Shown: one piece after another, positions 1 to 8,789 of the stretch
Position numbering within the stretch: position 1 is the stretch's first letter
Layout of the letters: each line of letters starts with the position of its first letter
Assembly: GCA_026573805.1 (NCBI GenBank)
Contig: JAIUSX010000190.1
Span: 1,364,001-1,428,000, forward strand
Reading direction: 5' to 3'
Length of the DNA stretch: 64,000 bases
DNA from: Hesperophylax magnus
Taxonomy: Eukaryota > Arthropoda > Insecta > Trichoptera > Limnephilidae
Notes under the pieces: model-generated
What the model saw: the letters and a program-made list of their open reading frames with translations, nothing else
Told to the model about the DNA's origin: nothing
Databases searched by the model: none
Program-made: the position numbers and the translations under genes

Positions 1-740
1 GTTATGTCAAGATCGTACATTCACCACCGCGGTAACTCTCCACGTCACTCTAACTTGACATCGCACGGATGATCGATAAGCCCTATGTCAATGCGATATT
101 GAGGAAATCCGCCAAATAGCGAGGTCAGTTAGCGATATATGTATTAGGTCAGAATATGATTCCGACAGTAAATAGACAAATCTTGTCGGATAAGCTGTAA
201 ATACTAAATATGTACAACTTTCTGGATAATATCGGTTTATATAACTGAGTAATTAATGAATGAACTAACTAAACTCTTAGAATTGAAAAAATCGTATACA
301 TGATCCATATACTTAATTAATTCATCTAATACGAGGTACACCCGGACAGTCAATGAATATTAAATTTGTTATTTCAATTCGACTTTGTCACTTTATTATT
401 ATTTTTTTTTCATTTACGTAACCGTCTAACGTTTAGAAATGTCAGTTGCCGGCGTATGTCAATTAGCATAATCAACATCGGTCTGGGTATTAACAGGACG
501 ACCGTGCTAGGGAAATCTATATAAAATCATCGTTAGCTACGCCTATCGATCCGATATTGTAAAGTTATCGATTTTACTGTGCCAGACTCCCTGGTCACCG
601 TTAAGGCGAAGCTTAATGCCAAATCACTATTTTGATTAATCTTTGTAACGAATTCGTGTACATTATGAATACCAAAAATATGCTTTATATAAACATTGTA
701 ATTATTATAATAAAACAAATAATATTATATAAACATTGTA
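1..740. other. Unassigned AT-rich DNA
   Basis: No credible coding potential, tRNA or recognisable element was seen. Around 672-745 a short direct repeat (tttatataaacattgtaatt) occurs twice. The few open frames are under 65 codons and have no recognisable motif. Confidence 0.5.
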
Positions 741-743
741 ATT

Positions 744-851
744 AAATAAATGTGGTTAGCTGGAAGAAATGGGGTCTACCCATAAGCTACACCTTTTGTA
801 ATTTTTATTTTACAATAAATAATTTTTGATTTGATTTGATTTGATTTGATA
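744..851 (+). mobile_element. 3' end of a non-LTR retrotransposon with TTGAT tail
   Basis: The stretch reads as a LINE 3' UTR: a GGAAGAAATGG-type segment, an AATAAA signal near 811 and then a simple (TTGAT)n tail at about 828-851. Short tandem tails are common at the 3' ends of insect LINEs. No coding sequence of the parent element remains upstream, so this is a heavily 5'-truncated copy or a non-autonomous derivative. Confidence 0.45.
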
Positions 852-859
852 AATTGAAG

Positions 860-1495
860 GTTATCCTATCGTTTCGCTTGAGTAGAATACAAATAAATAT
901 ATAAATTACTCAATAAAAAATATAAATGTAAACTACTAAAAAATATATTTTTTCAATAGAAATGAATGAACGCATAAAGGAAACAACTTTTAAAAAATAC
1001 ACTATTATAGCAAAGATTATCTGTGACAGTTTCACTTGATTAACTTTTTTGCTTTCTTATAAAATTATTTACAAAATAAATAAAAAACAGTTTTTTGCTT
1101 GAAATCGAACGTTTCTATAGTCCGTTTGTCTTTTCTTAGAAACCATAACTTTAAAAGTAGGTGTTTATCCATAAAATATACATATAATATGTAGGTACTA
1201 GTAAAAGATTTAATAAATTATCATCCGTTGCACTACACCACGCTACACCGACAAATGTATGCCGTTGTCAGCAGTCTAGGAAGTGTTATAACATTGGTGC
1301 AAACCTTCTTTAGCATTTTCGTTGGCCAGAGCGGGAAATACTTTCTGAATTGCCCTGAATAAACCCGATGAATAAATTCTATTCAGGATACAAATAACAT
1401 TGCAGATTCAACGTCCAACAATCATCATGGCAGCAGATTGAAAACCTGACGAAGTGTTACATATTTATGTTTGTTTTCACATATTAAAAGTGATA
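860..1495. other. Unassigned AT-rich DNA
   Basis: Nothing recognisable was found between the TTGAT-tailed LINE end and the mariner copy. No ORF of interest. Confidence 0.5.
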
Positions 1496-1499
1496 TATA

Positions 1500-2053
1500 G
1501 GGTTTTCCAATAAGAGGTATTATTTTGAATAGCCCGCTATTTCGGTAGATATTACTTTTGAAGCTGTCATTTTTTGACATTTGACAAGTAGCAGCTACGT
1601 TATTAATACAAATGGAACGATACATGCTTCAACAACGCATGGAAATTATTAAAATTCACTTGAGTGAATCAAATGCAAATCATTTTGAGTGATGAGGCTC
1701 ATTTCCACCTCGGTGGCTTCGTCAACAAGCAAAATTGTCGCATCTAGGGCTCGGAAAACCCAAGAATTATTGTTGAAAAGCCTCTTTATTCTCAAAGTGT
1801 GACTGTTTGGTGCGGTTTATGGTCCGGCGGAGTCATTGGACCTTACTTGTTCGAAAATGAGGCTGGAGCAACAGTTACGGTAAATAGATTGCGCTATCTA
1901 GAGATGATTAATGATTTTTTGTAGCCAGAATTGGATGGTATTTATCTGGACAACATTTACTTTAACAAGACGGCGCTACGTGCCACACAAGCAACGAAAT
2001 CATTGATCTTTTACGATTGAATATCAAAATAACACCTCTTATTGGAAAACCCG
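1500..2053 (+). mobile_element. Internally deleted Tc1/mariner-type element, copy 1
   Basis: The ends are inverted repeats beginning GGGTTTTCCAATAAGAGG (left) and its complement (right, ending at 2052), with a TA dinucleotide next to each end. Just inside the left end a frame begins MERYMLQQRMEIIK, like the start of a transposase, and then joins directly to a later transposase segment (about 1665-2010). That segment contains LSDEAHFHLGGF, NKQNCR, ENPRIIVEKPL and VTVWCGLWSGG. The middle of the gene is missing and there are stops, for example TAG in the CRIW region and before PELDG. The region of the second catalytic aspartate reads NKTA where active relatives have a QDGA-like motif, so the protein is dead. 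The same deletion is present in the inverted copy at 60.6-61.1 kb, so this is a deletion derivative that spread as a non-autonomous family. Confidence 0.85.
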
Positions 2054-2059
2054 TATAAG

Positions 2060-3540
2060 TAATGAATAGCTGTAACTACCCCCTGTTATGGTAACTATTT
2101 AAAACAATTGGAATCAATTAAATGCTTTTATGCTCTCACCTCACATCTCAAGTAAAGATATGTTTGAATACTAAAACCAATACAAACCAATACTAAATTA
2201 ATGCAGACACAGCAGTTTCATTGGTCCTCGTACATTTAACCTTCTACCACTACAAACTCAAATGATAAAATATGTAAAAGAGGGAAAATTATGGCTGAAT
2301 GACGCAGATATTGAAACGCTTTTTATTTAAATTTATCTATCCTTCTACAACTCACTTGCTGTAACTTTCTAAACTGGGGTACATTATGTTTTCTCTTTAC
2401 TTTTTATTATAACTAAAAACAAAACAAACAATTTTTTCACCTATTCTACTTACGTATTTTATACTTTAGGTACTTGGAAATATAGTAATCGTTTTTATAC
2501 TACCCACACTCAGGCAGTGCCTTCGTGGGTTTTCATTTCTTGTTTATACTATTTTTTATTATATATTATGTTATTATCAACTATTTGTTATTATATATTA
2601 TATGTGTAAGGAAATGAGATTGATAAAGTAAAAAAAATGGTGACCATTCTTAAATGAGTGTCAGCATGTTACCGTCATTTGAATTATTAATTTATTGGTA
2701 CCTACTTTATACGACAGTAATGATGAACAAACTATAAATGAAGCAAACTAAAAATAACCTAAACGACAAAAAATAGCCGTCACGGAACGTCTGTCAGATG
2801 TGATAAAATCTAAATAGATTTTTTTTTCTTAAATTCTTTAATTATTATTACAGTATACAAAAAAAATGTAATAAAATTTCATCTTTAGAATAGACCCACT
2901 GCCAATTTTAGTGTGAATAGAAGCAAATCTACCGCACAGAGTTTTGGCGGCCGGGCGGAAAGAGAAAGTCCCGTTTCCGTGCAAGAACGTCATTCCGTCT
3001 TGCCACGCTTGCAACGCAAACGGAATAGTGGTTTTTAACCCCTTATAAGCGCCAAAAGATGTTTCACATCAAAAACAATATCTATTTCCACCTTTTCCCG
3101 TTTCCTTCATCTACAAAACTTTATTCATTCGTTGGTGGTGCCGTGGTGATACCGAATCTGTTGTATGATGTTCACATAGAAAAACAGAGGTTACAGAAAA
3201 TACACACCTACAAACTAATTACAACGCAATGAGCCCACCACTAAAAGGTGATAATTTTCATTTTGTGATGCTTTATCGCTTACGTTTCAAACAAGGAAAA
3301 AATTTATTTTCCCGGCTTGTGCTTTTAACGTTGAAAAGAAACAACTTATTTTACTTGGTTTAAGCGAGATATGTATGAAATGTAAATGTAAATATAATAC
3401 ATAATGACATACACATACATGCACATTATAAAAAATAATAATATTAAGAGAAATAACAAAATAAAAATATAAAAAAATATCAATTATGTGTAGGTCAACA
3501 GTGATAGTATCTAACAACAAAAAAAAACTATTTATATAAT
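2060..3540. other. Unassigned DNA with a small GC-rich patch
   Basis: Mostly AT-rich with no ORF support. A GC-rich patch at about 2938-3035 (GGCGGCCGGGCGG and nearby CpGs) stands out but matches nothing I recognise. It could be an old repeat or a regulatory sequence. Confidence 0.4.
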
Positions 3541-3665
3541 ATATATTATGCTTAAGAGCATACGCGATGCGAGTAGTTTTTAATATTCTCCTGATGAAGG
3601 AAGGGTTCTTCCAAAACCGATAGAGTTTAAATAAAATTAAAGTGGTCAAAAACAAATGTATGTGT
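3540..3665 (+). repeat. Remnant of a Penelope-type terminal repeat with a decayed hammerhead motif
   Basis: CTGATGA at 3591-3597 is followed by A, a 5-bp stem GGAAG/CTTCC closed by a GGTT loop (3599-3612), then AAAA and CCGATAG. This is the spacing of the well-preserved hammerhead at 8694-8726 (CTGATGA, A, GCTAC-GGTT-GTAGC, GAAA, CCCGGTC), with GAAA changed to AAAA and the cleavage triplet lost. The downstream AAATTAAAGTGGT also resembles the AATAAAGTGGTTT beside the palindrome at 51.7-51.8 kb. I infer a solo, decayed Penelope terminal repeat. Confidence 0.5.
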
Positions 3666-3769
3666 TTTCATTACAAATTATAACGAACCACAAAGTTAAC
3701 GCTTTTTACAAATACGAAATATTTCTTTCAAATAAAAGTACACTTAGGTTTATGTATATCAAATGTTTG

Positions 3770-3835
3770 TAAAAGCCCGTATGGGCGTAGAATATATAAA
3801 TAAATATATACATAAATATGTAAATAAATATTTAC
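3770..3835 (+). mobile_element. LINE or SINE 3' tail (AAGCCC-hairpin type)
   Basis: TGTAAAAGCCCGTATGGGCG forms a small hairpin (GCCC/GGGC) followed by an ATAAATAAATAT run. The same arrangement occurs at 30945-30995 (+) and in reverse at 13645-13692. A hairpin plus short tandem tail is the kind of 3' end recognised by a LINE reverse transcriptase. No coding part remains. Confidence 0.45.
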
Positions 3836-3839
3836 CAAA

Positions 3840-5850
3840 CTACACTGATGGTAGTTGTAAATTTAACCTCTGGATTTTAACCATCAGGATAATAAATACT
3901 TAGATTTACGATGCAAATGTAAACCTAGAAGATAAATTTTAATATCTGACGTAGTGTTCAAATTTACACCAATGGATAATTATTATATTTCTTTTATCAG
4001 TACGTGATAGTCTAGAAAGTTATTTTAGTTCCTTTTCATGAAAGTATGAAAAGTTAAACAAGAATTAGACTTTCACCGTCTAACTATTTGGATTGTAACA
4101 TGTCCTTTCAACGTTGGTGTGGTTAATCCGACGTCCAGTCTGCTTTAATACCGTTTTAACCAAACAAACTTCATGGTAATAAGTCTAGTTTTTCACTGTT
4201 CTGATTTTACACGCCGCGTAAGCTTTACACCACATTTTTAGTAAGGCTGTTATTATTATGTAGGCTTCCAATATTTTCAATGCAGAATGATATTTAAAAC
4301 CTCACCAAATTATGTAGGTGCCATCCGCCCTACTCGATAAGACTATACGGTCCGAAATTGTTCATCTTTTCTACGGAAAACTTAGTCAGAGAACCAAACC
4401 GGCAATGCAGACGAAGAAAAAACGTACTAACAATAGCGGCCAAACGCTGGCAACTTGAGCTTCATATCAACTGCAGAAGACGTATTGTCACGATGAAAAG
4501 TCGGTATGGTACGAGTAGGATCTTCCTCTACTAGCATTATAGTTTATTGTGACAACGGTGAAGTAAAGATCTTTGAAGATTTGTTGCGAAGAATAACAAG
4601 TACGATTGACGACTCTTCTGAAAGTCCTGTAATTATAAAGTTCTTTCCAGTACCTAATTCTAGGTCTAGTAAAATAGTTTGTACGTACTAGTTGACTATA
4701 ACTAGAATTAAAATTAGGTGGGTAAAGAAATATAGTTTGAGACGTAGTATCACTAACGCAGCTAAAGAAGCACCAGAAAAAGGTCGTGCATGAAGTCATC
4801 GTTCTAGTATCTTCGTTCTTTTTCGTTTTCATACGAATAAGGCGTGTGAGAAGGGAAGAGGACAAACTTCGATGCCTACGTACGACCTCTCTATAGGACT
4901 GCCATATCAGTCTAACACGTGCCACAAAATCCATTAGAATTGTTTTGAAAACCCGATGATGGCATATAGAAAAAAATTCCGAAAAAATTTCCAAGAGCCC
5001 AATGCATTGGGTCAGAAGTTTTTTTTTTAATTTTGATGTGGTAGCTTTTCTTGATTTATTTTATTATCTATTATGTACTTAAATTAATGAGAAAAAATAT
5101 TGAACGTTTTTTTATATTTAATTATGTCTTATTTTTAAATCGTTCTGCTTTGTAATTATTATTGTTTCAACTTCCGAAGGCAATACAAAACTGTTGTAAA
5201 GCCAAAAAGTAATTCTAAAATTAAATTAAAATGGAGTTGTACACATAAGGCTTGATAACAAATTATTATTTTTTATTTTTCTGGCTCTTTTTATCATGAA
5301 GCTAAACAAAACAAAAAAAACCGTTTTTAAAGTTTACGATTATATTAAAATTAATGACACCTCTCATAATGTATATGAAATATTGTAACTATTTTTCTAT
5401 ATAAAAATGATAGAAGTATCTAGCGTTAACTTGGTACTTGGTACATAAGTAAACGTTGTATCGATTCCGCAAAAAACAGTATCAAAGTCACACAATTGAT
5501 TATATTCTCAACGATAATAATGCGAGTTGATAGTCCAATGTAGCTTTTATAACACCTAAAGTTATATCAGTGTGAAAGGTTGGCAAAAAATACAAAATTG
5601 ACTATTATAATAATTAGAATAAAATAACTTTGTTTTTAATATTACTTTATTGTATATATTTTTAATATATAAAACTAACCTATTTCGGTTCACCCTAAGT
5701 ATTTCCACAAAGTGTTAGCAACGTGTGAAAAATTAATTAATTGTTATTGTTGAAAAGATTTTTATTATAAGTAATTCTTCAGAAAAAACGTTGCTCATAT
5801 TACCAAAAAAACTATGCAAAATTAAAACCATAAAAATTTTCCTCTTTTTT
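3840..5850. other. Unassigned DNA, including an unexplained 168-codon minus-strand frame
   Basis: The only notable object is a 168-codon open frame on the minus strand at 4488-4994, overlapped by a 61-codon plus-strand frame. Its predicted protein is rich in Arg, Ser, Thr, Tyr and Phe and shows no motif I recognise, and there is no promoter or splice context that supports it. I therefore do not call it a gene. Near 5170-5200 a short stretch resembles the repeat piece at 34.7 kb. The rest is AT-rich. Confidence 0.4.
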
Positions 5851-5867
5851 CATCTTTTTTGTATAGC

Positions 5868-5975
5868 GGGGAGCACAGGGTATGCTGTGTAATGGGGGCG
5901 CAGACGGCGGGAAAAGGAAACGGAAGCCACCGACGCCATCTTGGAGTCATGGCCGGCACTTCCGGTTACTTTAAA
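5868..5975 (+). promoter_or_regulatory. GC-rich promoter-like patch
   Basis: In an otherwise AT-rich area this ~110-bp patch contains GGGGGCGCAGACGGCGGG, then GCCATCTTGG (a YY1-type core) and, about 11 bases later, CACTTCCGGTT (an ETS-type CCGGAAGT core in reverse). Such pairs mark housekeeping-type start sites in animals. An ATG overlaps the second motif, but its frame is short (to 6050) and shows no recognisable protein. Promoter function is inference only. Confidence 0.3.
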
Positions 5976-6529
5976 CATACGTGCTCTGTGCTTTACAATA
6001 CGAAGCTTTCGCTTGTGCCTACGTATATGAATTTATACACCTATATATAAGTTAATGCGCCGAAGTATTAAATACTTTGTTAGATGCATGAAGCAAATCC
6101 ATGCTGGGAGGCAAAAAAAAATATTGTTATTTTTTTTTCCACTGTGGTTTTTTTTGATCGTTGCCATTTTTTTCAATCAAAATTGTTTATATATTGTCCT
6201 AAAGACCACCAAACTAAAGATATGCGCATTAACATTCTTATACTTGGATAGTATAAGAATGTTTTTTAGCACGTAAAAGTTTTCATCTTTATGTCAGATT
6301 TGATTCCAACTAGTTAATAAGTTACTTGGTATAAAACCTGATAAATAGGAGAAATAATTTAATTATTATTGAAATATGTTTAAGTATTTAATAACGAGAA
6401 CTATAACTTTGTTCATAACAATATTTTGTATCATAGTCAACTAGTTTTGCAAAGAATCGTGCTTTCTTATAGGAAGTTACATAAATAATAATACAGTAAA
6501 ACAACCGGAGGAGGCGGTCCTACGTCCCG

Positions 6530-6875
6530 GCGTTCGCAGGTAAATTATATTAGATTGATTTGGGTTATTTCACAATTTAACAATTAAAAATAATATATAG
6601 TATATTTGCTGCACGTTCAAAATGGAAGATACTCTCAGTGTTGCCTTGGTATAAGACCATCGTTTGGAATGTAAACGTGGCTTGAAATGGCTTCAGCCGT
6701 GTTTGGTGACCAGATCAGCATAGCCAAGTTTTTTCAACTTTTCCAACTTCCCCACCTTTCTCTCCCCTATCTCCTTCTTCCCCGTCTACTTTCCTTTCCC
6801 ACTACCTTTAGCCTCAAAACATACCTCGATCGGGGATGCCATGGGCGGTAGAGAGCCTTTGTGAAACGGATGTCA
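6530..6875 (+). mobile_element. SINE family D copy without clear tRNA head
   Basis: The sequence matches, segment by segment, the copies at 35140-35595 (+), 38560-39023 (-) and 12410-13080 (-). Shared blocks in order are TTATTTCACAATTTAACAAT, ATATTTGCTGCACGTTC, GAAATGGCTT, TTTGGTGACCAGATC and a C/T-rich stretch ending near GGGGATGCCATGG. The family is about 450 bp when complete, with a tRNA-like head. In this copy the head is missing or replaced by the GGAGGCGGTCC segment. Confidence 0.7.
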
Positions 6876-6879
6876 TTCT

Positions 6880-7740
6880 AGACGTTTTCAAAAATTCATA
6901 TTTTTGATAAAATATGTTCACTCGACGCCACTGACAAAAACCTCACTCCACGCCACTGACAATTCCGAGCAGATTCTTGTCATCGGCTGAAATTTCTGAC
7001 CCCGAAATGCTCGGATACCGCACCGCCGACATACTACGGCCGGATTGTCCATTTCGTAATTACTATGAAGATTTCTCAAACACTCAAACAAAATCAATCA
7101 AATCATCTATATTTCTTTTATATATTGTACATCTCACCAGCAGCAGTCAAAGAGCCAAAAAAACTATTTGGGAAACACTGCCAATGGGGAGGTATTCAAC
7201 TCTTTTAATTGATAAAATATACATTTTTGCGTGTAAAAAAATCCAGGAACCTCGTAGCGTAGTGAAATAAAGATTTCAGAGCGCTACCCTACGGCGAACC
7301 TCGGAAAAATAATATTTTTTAGTATTTTACAAATTTAATCTACTGAGAACAAAAATTTATTATAATTTTTAAAAATGATTCATATTTTCACTTGTTTCTT
7401 GACAAACTAAAAATCTAGTTGTTAAGTCATACCTTTTAACACATGTAATATAATCAAAAACGGTATCTGTTATATATAATATACAGCGGAGAGGCCGCCG
7501 GTCGTAGACGTGATTATATACCTAGGTACCACTTGTTCGACAAATCGCGAGTAGGTAGGTTGACGGTTTCGCTATTAGGTACTACAGAAGGGCAGATGTA
7601 GCGTACGTTAGTAAATTTTACAAACAATAAATAAAAAACAATTCAGTACATACATATAATACAATAAATATGCTTATCATTCATTTTGAGAGAAAACTTA
7701 CTGATATAAAATACTGTAAATTTATTAAAAATCTGGTCAA
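6880..7740. other. Unassigned DNA
   Basis: No recognisable element. A 97-codon plus-strand frame at 6977-7270 has no motif, ends in low-complexity sequence and is not called. Confidence 0.4.
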
Positions 7741-7945
7741 ATTATTCATTTTCTTGTTAAAAACGAAACTACAGGCTAGATTAACAAAGTATCAGTTAAA
7801 AGCGAATATTTTATGAGGACGGCTATATTGACATACTGATATTGACGCATTGCGTCATGACATTTATTAGAAAAAGTATACGCGTTCTCATATTCTGATT
7901 AACATCATTATATTTTATCAGAAAGTTGGCATGCTATCACTTTTT
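7740..7945 (+). repeat. Repeat family H, copy 1
   Basis: This segment matches, in reverse orientation, the sequence nested in the family D SINE at about 12620-12865. Shared blocks are ACAAAGTATCAGT, AAAAGC, TGATATTGA, CGTCATGACAT and GGCATGCT or AGCATGCT near the end. The two copies are clearly related but diverged. No ORF or clear terminal repeat was seen. It may be a short non-autonomous DNA element. Confidence 0.55.
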
Positions 7946-8170
7946 ATCAACATCATTTTTCTTGTTGCAGGACGGAGAAGTTTTAAATATATTGAAAAGG
8001 TCTGTAAATGTATTTCAGTTCGGTAAAATCGCGATAGTAGGGATTACTAATTTAAACTTGTAGGTTTTTTTTCGCCTCTAGATCTTAAATATACCTAAAG
8101 ACTTCAGGGTTATTTGTGATCTTGATTTAGTTGATGTCAAGAATGTCGAAGTCGAAAGACGATCAGAAAA

Positions 8171-8272
8171 TATAATTTAAAATTAAACAATAACTTTGTA
8201 AACATCACTTATAGGTAAATAATTAATGTCGACCGGGTTTCGCTACAACCGTAGCTTCATCAGGACAGTATA
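8171..8272 (-). repeat. Penelope-like terminal repeat, left inverted arm
   Basis: This ~100-bp arm is a near-perfect inverted copy of 8685-8786; the two enclose the endonuclease fragment. It includes a complete hammerhead motif on the minus strand. Terminal repeats in inverted as well as direct arrangement are known for Penelope-like elements. Confidence 0.85.
8226..8270 (-). ncRNA. Hammerhead ribozyme motif in the left terminal repeat
   Basis: Read on the minus strand the core is CTGATGA (8264 down to 8258), a 5-bp stem II GCTAC/GTAGC with GGTT loop, GAAA (8241-8238), then CCCGGTC with the expected cleavage after GTC (8231). Bases just outside allow a short stem I (TGTC with GACA). Stem III is very short, as reported for the minimal type I hammerheads of Penelope-like elements, which may act as dimers. 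All invariant core positions are present. Confidence 0.75.
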
Positions 8273-8279
8273 AAACGCG

Positions 8280-8639
8280 TTTTACATAGGCAAAACAGCA
8301 CGTAATATCAACACGCGAGTCAAAGAACACCTGAGATGCTTAAATAGTAATGGGTTCTCCGAATTCGCAAATCATCTCATATCAACCAACCATACGTTTG
8401 ACAAAAACACTGGCGTCAGTCTATTGCATAAAAATGGAATAGGCCTTAGGTTGGATAACTTAGAGGCGCTAGAGTTAAGGAAAGCCAAAAACGTCAATAG
8501 CAAAGTCATCAACAACCAAATAAACCTAAATAAAAGCCCTATACTCAGATTGTTCCCTATTGACAAAGAGCACTCGCATCTCAATCTCCCACCTATCCCT
8601 ACCTCTTCCACTGTAGCTCAGACCGTCTACTTACCGTGA
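8280..8639 (+). pseudogene. C-terminal GIY-YIG endonuclease part of a Penelope-like element
   Basis: An open frame runs without a start codon from the inner edge of the left repeat to TGA at 8637. It begins YIGKTARNINTRVKEH, which is the second half of the GIY-YIG nuclease signature with its conserved arginine. It continues with FANHLISTNH (His-containing motif), then LDNLEALELRKAK, which carries the conserved glutamate. This order matches the endonuclease domain that follows the reverse transcriptase in Penelope-like elements. About 119 codons survive. The first half of the signature, the linker and the whole reverse transcriptase are missing, so this is a 5'-truncated copy. It lies exactly between two inverted terminal repeats that carry hammerheads, which supports the assignment. 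The open frame on the opposite strand is a shadow. Confidence 0.85.
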
Positions 8640-8684
8640 TATCAACACATGTTAATTTATATTTTAGATGTTTAGGTTTAGTAT

Positions 8685-8786
8685 TATACTGTCCTGATGA
8701 AGCTACGGTTGTAGCGAAACCCGGTCGACATTAAGTATTAACCTATAAGTGATGTTTACAAAGTTATTGTTTAATTTTAAATTATA
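8685..8786 (+). repeat. Penelope-like terminal repeat, right arm
   Basis: This is the inverted partner of 8171-8272. The arms match over about 100 bp with only a handful of differences, so the two were copied recently from one source relative to most repeats in this window. Confidence 0.85.
8689..8732 (+). ncRNA. Hammerhead ribozyme motif in the right terminal repeat
   Basis: CTGATGA at 8694-8700, A, stem II GCTAC (8702-8706) and GTAGC (8711-8715) around a GGTT loop, GAAA at 8716-8719, and GTC at 8724-8726. Flanking TGTC and GACA can form the start of stem I. The core is complete; cleavage would fall after 8726. Confidence 0.78.
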
Positions 8787-8789
8787 ATG

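Noticed and set aside
5160..5205. Hammerhead-like motif related to 34.7 kb
   Set aside because: Some sequence similarity to the 34.7-kb piece, but the core is too damaged to claim.
8372..8611. 79-codon minus-strand gene
   Set aside because: Shadow of the Penelope endonuclease frame on the plus strand.
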